Positions 26,624 through 35,693 of a DNA stretch of 59,473 nucleotides are shown here, in pieces; positions within the stretch are counted from its first letter, which is position 1, and the number at the start of each line of letters is the position of its first letter. Location: the NCBI GenBank assembly GCA_017561155.1, contig JAFZDP010000010.1, positions 1-59,473 of the forward strand. Reading direction: 5' to 3'. The notes beneath the pieces are model-generated. The model was given only the letters and a program-made list of their open reading frames with translations. It made no database searches and had not been told where the DNA came from. This stretch comes from Bacteroidales bacterium (GTDB taxonomy: Bacteria > Bacteroidota > Bacteroidia > Bacteroidales > P3). Made by a program: the position numbers and the translations under genes.

Positions 26624-27571
26624 ATGAAACAAATTCTTATTACAGACAATACACACCCGGTGTTATGCGAAAAGCTACAGCATGCAGGATTTGGTTGTGA
26701 TGTGAAAACCAATTTAGATTACGAAGGATTGTTGGCTGTTGCCGATAACTATGATGCGTTGGTGGTGCGTAGCAAGATAGAGATAGATAAAAACTTTTTG
26801 GACAAAGTGCATAGACTTAGGTGTATTGGCCGTGTAGGTGCAGGAATGGAAACCATAGATGTGGACTATGCAAGCAAAAAAGGTATAGTATGTTTGAACT
26901 CTCCCGAGGGAAATAGAGATGCGGTTGGAGAGCATGCTATGGGCCTATTGTTAGCATTGTTCAATAAGATAGTGCTTGCAAATACAGAAATAAGAAGGGG
27001 TGAATGGAATAGGGAGTCGAACAGAGGATTGGAGATAAAAGGAAAAACTATAGGTATTGTAGGTTTTGGAAATATGGGAGGTGCATTTGCCAAACGACTA
27101 CAAGGATTTGAATGTACCATATTAGGTTACGATAAATATAAAACATCGTATGCTCCAAGTTATGTAGAAGAAGTGGGACTTGAAGAGTTGTTTAAGCGTG
27201 CAGATGTAGTAAGTTTTCATGTTCCGCTTACATCAGAAACTCATTATATGGCAGATGCCGATTTCTTTGACAAATTTGAAAAGCCTATATATGTCATAAA
27301 TACGGCGAGGGGAGCTGTAGTGAAAACTTCTGATTTGGTAGCTGCAATGCAAATAGGAAAAGTATTGGGTGCGGCATTAGATGTTATAGAATACGAAAAT
27401 ATGTCGAAAGATGGATTGGACTTGGATTCATTGTCGGAAGATTTTCGTTATTTGTTAAGTGCTGACAATGCTGTGCTGACACCACATATAGGAGGGTGGA
27501 CAGTAGAGTCAAAATATAAGTTGGCTGCAGTGTTGGCCGACAAGATAATAGAACAATTAAACAAAAGCTAA
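26624..27571 (+). CDS. D-2-hydroxyacid dehydrogenase, 3-phosphoglycerate dehydrogenase-like
   Basis: 315 residues with the NAD-binding motif GIVGFGNMGGAFAKR (about 147-161) and catalytic Arg in NTARGAVV. The His of LTPHIGGWT and an intervening Glu complete the active site. The C-terminal ACT regulatory domain of long SerA forms is absent, as in short Bacteroidota versions. The likely reaction is oxidation of 3-phosphoglycerate to start serine synthesis, but another D-2-hydroxyacid is possible because no serC is adjacent. It runs into the DUF3109 gene after 10 bp. Confidence 0.85.
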   Translation: MKQILITDNTHPVLCEKLQHAGFGCDVKTNLDYEGLLAVADNYDALVVRSKIEIDKNFLDKVHRLRCIGRVGAGMETIDVDYASKKGIVCLNSPEGNRDAVGEHAMGLLLALFNKIVLANTEIRRGEWNRESNRGLEIKGKTIGIVGFGNMGGAFAKRLQGFECTILGYDKYKTSYAPSYVEEVGLEELFKRADVVSFHVPLTSETHYMADADFFDKFEKPIYVINTARGAVVKTSDLVAAMQIGKVLGAALDVIEYENMSKDGLDLDSLSEDFRYLLSADNAVLTPHIGGWTVESKYKLAAVLADKIIEQLNKS

Positions 27572-27581
27572 TAAATAGATT

Positions 27582-28151
27582 ATGATAATAGTAGACGATT
27601 GCATTATATCGGAAAACATAGCCGAAAAGAAGTTTTGTTGCGATTTGGCACAATGTAAAGGCTGTTGTTGTATTGAAGGAGATGCCGGAGCACCTTTGGA
27701 AAAACGCGAAATAACAATATTGGAAAACATATATCCACAAGTGAAACCCTATATGGAAGCTAAAGGGATAGAAGAAGTGGAAAAAAATGGAGTGTCGGCA
27801 CTTGATATTAACGACGAGCCATGTACACCATTGGTAGAAGGAAGAGAATGTGTGTATGTTTGTTGGGAAGATGGTATAGCTAAGTGTGCGATAGAAAAGG
27901 CTTATTTGGATAAAAAAATAGATTTTCAAAAGCCTGTATCGTGTCATCTTTACCCAATAAGAGTAGATAGCTACGATGATTTTAAAGCAGTAAACTATCA
28001 CGAATGGGAAATCTGTAACTGTGCTGTGACACTTGGAAAAGAGGTCGGAACACCATTGTACAAATATTTAAAAGAGCCATTGATAAGAAAGTTCGGTACA
28101 AAGTGGTACAACGAATTGGTGTTTCGTTGTGAAGAATATTTGGAAAAATAA
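27582..28151 (+). CDS. DUF3109 family cysteine-rich protein
   Basis: 189 residues, cytosolic. The N-terminal CDLAQCKGCCC cluster (about 40-50) and later Cys residues (ECVYVCWEDG, CAIEK, SCHLYPIR, CNCAV) match the DUF3109 pattern, which is related to YkgJ-type metal-cluster proteins. The function is unknown; the Cys layout suggests an iron-sulfur or zinc site. It is co-transcribed with the dehydrogenase upstream. Confidence 0.88.
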   Translation: MIIVDDCIISENIAEKKFCCDLAQCKGCCCIEGDAGAPLEKREITILENIYPQVKPYMEAKGIEEVEKNGVSALDINDEPCTPLVEGRECVYVCWEDGIAKCAIEKAYLDKKIDFQKPVSCHLYPIRVDSYDDFKAVNYHEWEICNCAVTLGKEVGTPLYKYLKEPLIRKFGTKWYNELVFRCEEYLEK

Positions 28152-28285
28152 ACTCGTTTTCACAAAGGAGTAATACAGGAGAGTTGGGTATTGTGTTGAG
28201 TTGATAACTTTTGTGTCTTTGTAAAAAGAGATGAGAGTTGAGCGAAACAAAACAATAGTTGCTTGTAGAACTCGTTCTAATTTTG

Positions 28286-28293
28286 TACCTTTG
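28286..28293 (+). promoter_or_regulatory. -7 element for trpS
   Basis: TACCTTTG lies 90 bp before the trpS ATG; an overlapping TAATTTTG sits 8 bp upstream of it. The leader shows no tryptophan-rich peptide or obvious riboswitch. Confidence 0.5.
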
Positions 28294-28382
28294 TGGTTGG
28301 TAAATAATGTAAAAATAATAATGATTGTTGGTATAAGTGATTGTTACTAACAATAGTATAAAGATATTATATATTATAGAAT

Positions 28383-29384
28383 ATGAAAAAAGAAATTGTG
28401 TTGAGTGGTATTCGTCCCACTGGAAACTTGCACTTAGGAAACTATTTCGGAGCATTGAGAAACTTTATAAAAATGCAAGAAGAATACGAATGTTATTTCT
28501 TCATAGCAGATTATCACTCACTAACAACACATCCAAATCCGGAAAATTTGTACAATAATGTACGACAAATATTGGTAGAATATTTAGCAGCAGGTTTAGA
28601 TCCTGAAAAGTCGACTATATATGTTCAAAGCGATTTGCCGGAAACTGCAGAGCTATATTTGTTGTTGAATATGAATACATATCTTGGAGAGTTGCAACGT
28701 GTGACTTCGTTTAAAGACAAAGTAAGAAAACAACCGAATAATGTGAATGCAGGATTGCTTACATATCCTACTCTTATGGCTGCAGATATTCTTATACACA
28801 GAGCAACAAAAGTTCCTGTAGGTAAAGACCAAGAGCAGCATTTGGAAATGACACGTACATTCGCAAACAGATTCAACAATATGTATGGTAGCGAAGTTTT
28901 TCCATTGCCACAAGCCTTTAATTTTGGTAACGAGTTAGTAAAAATACCAGGCTTGGATGGAAGTGGGAAGATGGGAAAATCGGAAGGTGAAGGTAATGCT
29001 ATATTCTTGAATGAAGAGCCATCGTCTATAAAAAAGAAAATAATGAAGGCAAAGACTGATTCAGGTCCTACTCAGATGAATCAAGAAAAACCTGTTGAAA
29101 TAGAAAATCTGTTCACACTTATGAAGGTAGTTTCGACAGAAGATACAGTAGCATTTTTTGAAGAAAAATATAACAAATGCGAAATACGTTATGGTGATAT
29201 GAAAAAACAATTGGCAGAAGATATGATAGCATTTACAACACCATTTCGTGAAAAAATTGCAGAACTATCGAGCAATGAAAAGTATTTGCAACAAGTGATG
29301 CAGATGGGAAAAGAAAAAGCACATGAAAGTGCTAAACGTACTATGGATGAGGTGAGAAAAACATTAGGATTTAGAGTATACTAG
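28383..29384 (+). CDS. trpS: Tryptophanyl-tRNA synthetase
   Basis: 333 residues, class I synthetase. The HIGH-type motif is GNLHLGNY (about 14-21) and the KMSKS loop reads KMGKSEG (about 198-204), a common TrpRS variant. The conserved GEL, DQEQHLEMTR and FKDK segments agree. It charges tRNA-Trp. It is monocistronic or leads into the S41 protease 71 bp later. Confidence 0.97.
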   Translation: MKKEIVLSGIRPTGNLHLGNYFGALRNFIKMQEEYECYFFIADYHSLTTHPNPENLYNNVRQILVEYLAAGLDPEKSTIYVQSDLPETAELYLLLNMNTYLGELQRVTSFKDKVRKQPNNVNAGLLTYPTLMAADILIHRATKVPVGKDQEQHLEMTRTFANRFNNMYGSEVFPLPQAFNFGNELVKIPGLDGSGKMGKSEGEGNAIFLNEEPSSIKKKIMKAKTDSGPTQMNQEKPVEIENLFTLMKVVSTEDTVAFFEEKYNKCEIRYGDMKKQLAEDMIAFTTPFREKIAELSSNEKYLQQVMQMGKEKAHESAKRTMDEVRKTLGFRVY

Positions 29385-29455
29385 TTTGATTTGTTGTATG
29401 TTTGAAACATTAGATCTGTATATTTGTTCATAACTACTAATACTATTGTTATACT

Positions 29456-31075
29456 ATGAACTTAAGAATGAAAACTTCGCATGTGGCATTGTTCATCTCG
29501 GTAGCTATGGTTGTTGGGGTGTTGTTGGGTGTGTGGTTGTCGCCATCGTCGAAAAATGAAAGTGGAGTGTCTGCAAGTCAAATTAGAATTGTAGATAATA
29601 ACAAATTGAGCAATATTGTACATTTGATATTGACAGACTATGTCGATTCTATTACGTTGGAACAAATAGAAGATGAGGCAATATATAGTTTATTGTCTAC
29701 ACTTGATCCTCATTCGGCCTATATTGTAAAAGAAGATTTTGCAGAAGAAAAAGAGTCAATAAATGGTCTTTTCGAAGGTATAGGAATAATGTTTAGGTTA
29801 GAAAAAGACTCTATTTATGTTTTGCAAGTAGTAGAGGGCGGACCTTCGCAAAAAAGCGGAGTCCTTAATGGTGACCGAATAGTATTTATAAATGATACCA
29901 ATGTAGCCGGAGTTGAAATAAAAGATACAGATGTAATAAAAAAACTTCGGGGTCCAAAGGGTACAAAAGTAAAGATTGGAGTAAAAAGAGAAGGTGTATC
30001 GAAAATATTGGATTTTAATATTACTAGAGATGTTATTCCAAGTCATAGTATTTCCTATCGTGGAATGTTGGACAATGAAATAGGTTATATCCATTTGTCT
30101 AAGTTTTCTAATACTACAAAACGAGAAATGTACAACTCCATTAAATATTTGCAAGAAAAGGGTATGGAGAAACTTATCTTGGATTTGAGAGGAAATGGAG
30201 GAGGATTACTTTTTCAAGCTATAGAAGTTGCTGATATGTTTTTGCCAAAAGATCAGTTGATAGTTTATACAGAGGGACGTAATAGTCCTCGTAGCGAGAA
30301 CTATTCTACGTCCGGAGGTATTTTTGAGAAAGGTGCATTGGTGGTTATGATAGACGAAAGTTCGGCTTCGGCTAGCGAAATATTGGCAGGAGCAGTTCAG
30401 GATAATGATAGGGGAACAATTGTAGGTAGACGTTCGTTTGGAAAAGGATTGGTACAAGAACAATTCGAAATGAGAGATGGATCTGCTATCAGACTTACAA
30501 TAGCTCGCTATTATACTCCGTCGGGAAGGTGTATACAACGCCCCTACGATAAAGGTACTGATGAATATTACTACGATTTCTTGATGAGAATAATGACGGA
30601 AATGGAGTCGGACTCGATAATACAGGAAATAACAGATACTACCAAATATTATACCAAGGATGGAAGAGTAGTTTATGGTGGCGGTGGTATATATCCAGAT
30701 GTTGTTTTGCCATATAGTAGAGATTCGTTGATAATATACTACAATAATGTGATGCAAAAAGGAATATTGTATAAATATGCCTTTGATTTTACCGAAAGGA
30801 ATAGACATACTTTGCTAGAAAAATATCCAAATTCCGATTCGTTTGTACAAAATTATTCAGTTTCTGATTATATGTTCAATGAGTTTATAAACGAAGCTGC
30901 GGAAAAAGGTATAAAGCGAGACCAGGCATCGATAAAAGCTTATAAAGAAGAAATGAAGATTATGTTGAAATCGTATATGGCAGAGTTGTTGTACGATACA
31001 GAATCTTTTTATAAAGTGTCGTTATTGATCGATAAAGATTTACAAAAAACTAAAGATATAATAAAGAAAAAATAA
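29456..31075 (+). CDS. S41 family C-terminal processing peptidase (CtpA/Prc-like)
   Basis: 539 residues, anchored by one N-terminal TM helix (about 8-29), so periplasmic. The PDZ domain is at about 100-190 (GPSQKSGVLNGDRI). The catalytic domain has the Ser-Lys dyad Ser305 (SSASASEI) and Lys330 (GKGLVQ), with the usual 25-residue spacing. A C-terminal helical tail of about 150 residues follows. Such enzymes clip C-termini of periplasmic proteins or regulate cell-wall enzymes. The stop is 4 bp before the TlpA-like gene, implying joint expression. Confidence 0.95.
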   Translation: MNLRMKTSHVALFISVAMVVGVLLGVWLSPSSKNESGVSASQIRIVDNNKLSNIVHLILTDYVDSITLEQIEDEAIYSLLSTLDPHSAYIVKEDFAEEKESINGLFEGIGIMFRLEKDSIYVLQVVEGGPSQKSGVLNGDRIVFINDTNVAGVEIKDTDVIKKLRGPKGTKVKIGVKREGVSKILDFNITRDVIPSHSISYRGMLDNEIGYIHLSKFSNTTKREMYNSIKYLQEKGMEKLILDLRGNGGGLLFQAIEVADMFLPKDQLIVYTEGRNSPRSENYSTSGGIFEKGALVVMIDESSASASEILAGAVQDNDRGTIVGRRSFGKGLVQEQFEMRDGSAIRLTIARYYTPSGRCIQRPYDKGTDEYYYDFLMRIMTEMESDSIIQEITDTTKYYTKDGRVVYGGGGIYPDVVLPYSRDSLIIYYNNVMQKGILYKYAFDFTERNRHTLLEKYPNSDSFVQNYSVSDYMFNEFINEAAEKGIKRDQASIKAYKEEMKIMLKSYMAELLYDTESFYKVSLLIDKDLQKTKDIIKKK

Positions 31076-31079
31076 TCTT

Positions 31080-32180
31080 ATGAAAAGAGTACATAAATAT
31101 TGTTTTTTATGCCTAATTATGGTATTTGCATTATCGTTGGTTAATGCTCAGACAACAATTTCCGGAACAATAAAATTTAAAGGCTCTCATGTTTACAATA
31201 ATATGATAGTGAGTGAGGTACAAGGTAATAAAATTGTGCCAATAGATACTATAAAAATAGATGCAAAAGGTCGTTATGATATAAAACTAGAAATGGAACA
31301 GCCAATGCTGTATGTGGTTAAGTTTATGCCTTCGCAAAATGAAACGACATATTGGTTTGTTGAACCCAAAAAGAATGTAAAATTGGATTATGAAATAGAT
31401 GAATATCCGGTGCTTTCGGGAGTAAAAGGTTCGAAAAATATGGAAGTATATAAAACATTTGTCGAAATAAATAGGCCAATAGAATTATTGAATCGAAAAT
31501 ACTATTCGGCAAGTGTTGAGGAGAAAAAGAAGATAGAAGAAGATTTTAGAAATATATATCCTCAAATTCAAACATCGATAAAAAATCATATTTTAGAAAA
31601 TAAGAATGTTTTGATATCAGCGTTCTTGGTGACATGTTTTGATCAAGAGTTTGCTGATTATTTTCCGGTTTATGAAGCGGTAAGGGACAACTTGATAGCT
31701 AAATATCCTAATAATTTGTATGTTAAAAATTTGGACGAACGAGTTAAAAAAGCTGTGCTTGTTGGAAGTATGGCTCCGGAAATAATAATGAATTCTCCAA
31801 ATGGAGAAGAGTTGAAATTGTCAGACTTGAGAGGAAAAGTTGTTCTTGTGGATTTTTGGGCATCGTGGTGTGGACCATGTAGACGTGAAAATCCCAATGT
31901 GGTAAGATTGTATGAAAAATATAAAGACAAAGGATTTGAAATTTTTAGTGTTTCGTTGGATAAAGATAAGAATGCATGGGTAAAAGCAATAGATGATGAT
32001 AATTTGAAATGGAAATGGCATGTGAGTGATTTGAAATATTGGAGTTCGGCTGCTGCTAAATTGTATGGAATATCCTCTATACCATCGACTGTGTTAGTCG
32101 GTAAAGATGGGAAAATTATCGCCAAAAATTTGAGAGGGTATGAACTTGAAAAGAAGTTGCAAGAAATTTTCAATGATTAA
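31080..32180 (+). CDS. TlpA-like thioredoxin with N-terminal DUF4369 domain
   Basis: 366 residues, exported (signal peptide about 1-23, ending VNAQ). The N-terminal beta-rich domain (about 25-110) is DUF4369-like; a helical linker then leads to a thioredoxin fold (about 230-366). The redox motif WCGPC has Cys264 and Cys267, and the cis-Pro is in SSIPSTVLV. Such proteins reduce or isomerise disulfides in the periplasm of Bacteroidota. It is cotranscribed with the S41 peptidase. Confidence 0.92.
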   Translation: MKRVHKYCFLCLIMVFALSLVNAQTTISGTIKFKGSHVYNNMIVSEVQGNKIVPIDTIKIDAKGRYDIKLEMEQPMLYVVKFMPSQNETTYWFVEPKKNVKLDYEIDEYPVLSGVKGSKNMEVYKTFVEINRPIELLNRKYYSASVEEKKKIEEDFRNIYPQIQTSIKNHILENKNVLISAFLVTCFDQEFADYFPVYEAVRDNLIAKYPNNLYVKNLDERVKKAVLVGSMAPEIIMNSPNGEELKLSDLRGKVVLVDFWASWCGPCRRENPNVVRLYEKYKDKGFEIFSVSLDKDKNAWVKAIDDDNLKWKWHVSDLKYWSSAAAKLYGISSIPSTVLVGKDGKIIAKNLRGYELEKKLQEIFND

Positions 32181-32530
32181 TGAAACTCTATGTTGAATAT
32201 ATGCGTTTAAAGAAATGAAAAATAATTGATATAAAAGCAAACATTAGGGATGAAAAAATGTTTTTTTTGAAGAGAAATGCATGAAAATTTATTGAAATTA
32301 TACATATACTAGAGCAAGTAGATAGCAATAAGAAGTTTTGTGTTATGAGATTGAAATACAATGGTATGTGGTGCTTGGTCTTGAAATTTTAAATACTCTG
32401 TTACATGTAATGCAAAAAAAAATGAACAAAATTGCAAAAAAATAATTTTTGAATGAAAAAATATGTGTATCTTTGCAAACTAAAACTTGAAAAATAAATA
32501 GATAAAAGAAATAATTAAAATCTAAATGTT
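32181..32530 (+). other. AT-rich spacer with an OmpA promoter
   Basis: The 350-bp stretch is very AT-rich. The only clear signal is a -7 element TATCTTTG at 32468-32475, giving a leader of about 50 nt to the OmpA-family gene. No terminator follows the TlpA-like gene and no repeat array was seen. Confidence 0.5.
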
Positions 32531-33724
32531 ATGTTGAAAAGAATATTGAAAATTGGAATGGTCGCATCTGTTATGATGTGTTCATTTAGTGCGTTTGCAC
32601 AAGAAGAGCAAACCCAAAAAGAATATCAATATCCAAACTACAGTTTTTGGAGCAATTGGTCGTTGGGAGCTAATGGAGGAATGACTTTGAATTTAGACCG
32701 TGCTGGTGACGAAGAAATTCAACCTTCATGGGGATTTGGTTTGTTCGTTTCGAAAGAATTGAACCATGTTTGGGATCTTCGTTTACAAGGAAATCTTCAC
32801 AATGTAAAAAATGGTATGGGAAAAAGTGGATCTATGACTGTTGGATTTACATTCTCTATCATTGATGCAATAAAAGGTTACAACCCAGAAAGAGCATGGA
32901 AATTTTATTTACTAGGAAGCGCTGGAATGGGTGTAGATAAAAGTGGTGTTATAGTTGAAGATTATGGCCAAGTTTATTATTTAGCCGGTGCAGGTTTGGG
33001 ATTGTCTTATCGTTTTGCTGAAAGATGGACTGCTGCTTTAGAAGCTAACGCATATTTACCAGGAGATCTAGGAAGTCCATTTGATGGTTTTAAAGGATAC
33101 TATGCTTACACATCTCTAGGTCTTGCTTACAATTTTGGAGTAACAGCTACAGATAAAGCTCGTATTGCTCAAGAAGCTATGTTGACTCAAGAAAACTTCG
33201 ATGCTTTGACTCAAGAGAGAGACCAAGCTAAAAACGAACTTGAAGTATCTAAGAAAAGCGAACGTGCATTGCAAGAAAAAGTTGCTGCTTTAGAAAAAGC
33301 TCAAGTTAACAATGAAAGACTTGCTAAGAGTGAAGAAGAATTAGCAAAATTGAGAGCTCAAATAGATCAAATAAAGAAAGAACAATTGACTTTCTATGCA
33401 TTACCTCTATCTATCCTTTATAGTGTAGACGAATATAGAGTTCCTGCAACAGAAATGAAGAAAATGAAAGCTATTGCTCGCGTAATGAACGATAATCCTG
33501 ATTACAAATTCACTATAGTTGGATTTGCTGATTATACAGGAAGTGCTGATTACAATCAAAAATTGTCTGAAAAACGTGCTGAAGAAGCTAAGAAAGTTTT
33601 GGTTAAGAAATATGGTATAGCTGAAGATAGATTAATAATTGCTGGTAAAGGACAAGGAGATTCTTTTGGTGATGTTAAATTACCTATCAATAGAAGAGTA
33701 TCTTTCTATCGCGTTATTGAATAA
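32531..33724 (+). CDS. Major OmpA-family outer-membrane protein
   Basis: 397 residues with a signal peptide (about 1-24, ending AFAQ). An N-terminal eight-strand-type beta barrel (about 35-215) is followed by a coiled coil (about 220-285, with heptads of Leu, Ala and Glu). A C-terminal OmpA/MotB peptidoglycan-binding domain (about 290-397) has GFADYTGSADYNQKLSEKRA and the Arg in NRRVSF. The layout equals the abundant Omp40/41-type proteins of Bacteroidales that tie the outer membrane to peptidoglycan. Codon use rich in AAA, GCT and GTT fits high expression. It ends at a strong terminator. Confidence 0.93.
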   Translation: MLKRILKIGMVASVMMCSFSAFAQEEQTQKEYQYPNYSFWSNWSLGANGGMTLNLDRAGDEEIQPSWGFGLFVSKELNHVWDLRLQGNLHNVKNGMGKSGSMTVGFTFSIIDAIKGYNPERAWKFYLLGSAGMGVDKSGVIVEDYGQVYYLAGAGLGLSYRFAERWTAALEANAYLPGDLGSPFDGFKGYYAYTSLGLAYNFGVTATDKARIAQEAMLTQENFDALTQERDQAKNELEVSKKSERALQEKVAALEKAQVNNERLAKSEEELAKLRAQIDQIKKEQLTFYALPLSILYSVDEYRVPATEMKKMKAIARVMNDNPDYKFTIVGFADYTGSADYNQKLSEKRAEEAKKVLVKKYGIAEDRLIIAGKGQGDSFGDVKLPINRRVSFYRVIE

Positions 33725-33743
33725 TAATTGTATGATATAAATG

Positions 33744-33773
33744 AAAAGGCTGGCAGTTATGTCAGCCTTTTTT
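33744..33773 (+). terminator. Intrinsic terminator of the OmpA gene
   Basis: AAAAGGCTG pairs with CAGCCTTTTTT around a short loop, 20 bp after the stop. A TTG-initiated extension of the next gene would run through this hairpin, which argues against it. Confidence 0.9.
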
Positions 33774-33817
33774 ATTTGAACATAATTGCAAATATCATTG
33801 TTTTTGCAATAAAAATA

Positions 33818-34504
33818 ATGATGAAAAATAAATTTGTATTGTTGCAATCAGTGTTGCAAATATTAGTGCTATTAGCTAGTTTCGCTATTATCATATCGTT
33901 GTCCTTCGAGATATTTTATTTTACTCAAGATGTATTTTTAAGCTATTTTCTAAAGTTTCAATTTTGGATATGTCTATTCTTTTTATTCGATTTTGTAGTT
34001 GAATTATTGTTGTCAAATAATAAGAAAAAATATGTTAGAACCCATCTTGTATTTTTTATTATATCAATTCCATATTTATCGATAGTATCATATTTTCAAA
34101 TAAGTCTTTCTGATGAATTGTATTATTGTATGCGGTTAATGCCTATTGTTAGGGGTGGATATGCTCTTATAATGGTCGTTAATTGGTTTACAAAAAGTAA
34201 GATGGCAAATCTATTTATATCATATTTATTATCTCTTATGATGGTAATATATTTTTCTAGTCTTATTTTTTATGTTGTAGAAAAGCCGGTAAATTCATTA
34301 GTGCAAACTTATGATGAGGCATTGTGGTGGGCATTTATGGATGCAACAACAGTAGGATCGAATATATATGCCGAAACTACAATAGGGAAAGTACTTTCGG
34401 TTTTACTTGCTGCTTTTGGAATGATGATGTTTCCAATATTTACAGTGTATATAACCGATAGAATGCAAAAAGTATTGTCGTCGGATAAAAAGAGAGTTTC
34501 TTGA
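33818..34504 (+). CDS. Potassium-channel-like ion channel with a non-canonical selectivity filter
   Basis: With the ATG at 33818 this is 228 residues: four helices resembling a voltage-sensor domain (without a strong arginine ladder), then a two-helix pore (about 150-215). The pore segment reads WAFMDATTVGSNIYAET. A K+ channel would have TVGYG, and here the Tyr-Gly pair is Ser-Asn. That may mean altered selectivity or a channel-derived sensor. The reading frame extends upstream to a TTG at 33728, but that crosses the OmpA terminator. The gene converges on the leftward OmpA gene at 34544. Confidence 0.75.
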   Translation: MMKNKFVLLQSVLQILVLLASFAIIISLSFEIFYFTQDVFLSYFLKFQFWICLFFLFDFVVELLLSNNKKKYVRTHLVFFIISIPYLSIVSYFQISLSDELYYCMRLMPIVRGGYALIMVVNWFTKSKMANLFISYLLSLMMVIYFSSLIFYVVEKPVNSLVQTYDEALWWAFMDATTVGSNIYAETTIGKVLSVLLAAFGMMMFPIFTVYITDRMQKVLSSDKKRVS

Positions 34505-34543
34505 TAATGGTTAAGTGTTTTAGATAATATAAAAAGGAACACT

Positions 34544-35689
34544 TTATATATCTAATATTTTAAACTCTACTCTTCGATTATTAAATCGTCCGGCTTCTGT
34601 TTCGTTGGTATCTATTGGATGTAATTCTCCATAGCCTTTATATTTTAATCGCTTTTCGCTAATTCCTTTATTTATTAGGTATTTTACGACAGCATTTGCT
34701 CTGTTTTCAGAAAGACGTTGATTGTATTCTATGGTTCCTTTGTCATCGGTATGTCCTCCTATTTCTATTTTCATATTAGGATTTTCTGTAAGTAATTCAA
34801 TCAACTGTTGAAGTTCTTTGTATGATTGTTGTAATATGTTACTTTTATCAAATTCGAAAAATATATTTTTCAAAACAAAAGTACTTCCGACTTTATATTT
34901 AGTTGTATCTTTTGGTGGGTTGTATGGAGGCTTGCAAGTAAGGCAATATAGGGTAACATCATCAATATAATAGTAAGCACCCGGAAGTAGGTATGTTAGT
35001 GAATCTAAATCGATAACGTTGGAATGGGAGGCCGGAAAGAAATTTCCGATAGTTAAGTATTCTTCTCCTCCTTTTGCAATAAATTCTCCACTTATAGTAT
35101 CCCAACCTTTAGTATTTATTAGAACATTATCGTGATTATTTACAACTTGAGGGGTGTAATATGTAGATGTGGTTTGTGTTATTTTTTTGTTTATTTTTCG
35201 TTCTTCTTTTTTCATTAATACCGATTTTACAGTATCAAATAAACGATATTCGGAAAAGACTGCGCCTATTGTGGCTACTGCACCGGAAGAGTATTCTGAT
35301 AAGCTTACGTGGAATGTTAGACGATATTTTTCTCCTTCTTTTAGTTTTCTTTTTAATTGTGTTTGCAAATATTCTCTATATTCTGTTTTTGAACAATAGA
35401 TACCGCAATATCCGTTTCCTGAGTGAGGTTCTTGTATCCCAAGTTTATTGTTTGGAACAAAACATTCTTTCATTCCACACACGTTAAAATAATCTGCAGA
35501 GCCATTCGTAGGTTGGAACCAAGCGTCTACAATGGTTAGTATGCCCAAGGCATCAATACGGCGAGGACAATCTTGATATGATTCGAAATCGGAATTATAA
35601 ATCAAATTTTCATCAGGAGCCTGAGCTTTGGTGCATATTGTTGTTGTTAGCAATGATAAGAAAAAGAATATAGACTGCTTTATTTTCAT
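34544..35689 (-). CDS. OmpA-family lipoprotein-like cell-envelope protein with N-terminal jelly-roll-like domain
   Basis: 381 residues. The signal peptide (about 1-22, ending CTKAQ) is followed by a beta-rich domain (about 28-250) that starts LIYNSDFESYQDCP and resembles carbohydrate-binding-like sandwich domains. A short Pro/Lys linker leads to the OmpA domain (about 275-381) with GGHTDDKGTIEYNQRLSENRA and NNRRVEFKI. It probably binds peptidoglycan and displays the N-terminal domain in the periplasm. It starts 5 bp after the glycosyltransferase stop, so the two are co-transcribed. Confidence 0.88.
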   Translation of the reverse strand: MKIKQSIFFFLSLLTTTICTKAQAPDENLIYNSDFESYQDCPRRIDALGILTIVDAWFQPTNGSADYFNVCGMKECFVPNNKLGIQEPHSGNGYCGIYCSKTEYREYLQTQLKRKLKEGEKYRLTFHVSLSEYSSGAVATIGAVFSEYRLFDTVKSVLMKKEERKINKKITQTTSTYYTPQVVNNHDNVLINTKGWDTISGEFIAKGGEEYLTIGNFFPASHSNVIDLDSLTYLLPGAYYYIDDVTLYCLTCKPPYNPPKDTTKYKVGSTFVLKNIFFEFDKSNILQQSYKELQQLIELLTENPNMKIEIGGHTDDKGTIEYNQRLSENRANAVVKYLINKGISEKRLKYKGYGELHPIDTNETEAGRFNNRRVEFKILDI

Positions 35690-35693
35690 TGGA

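Noticed and set aside
33728-33817. N-terminal extension of the ion channel from a TTG
   Set aside because: It would read through the OmpA terminator hairpin; the ATG at 33818 is preferred.
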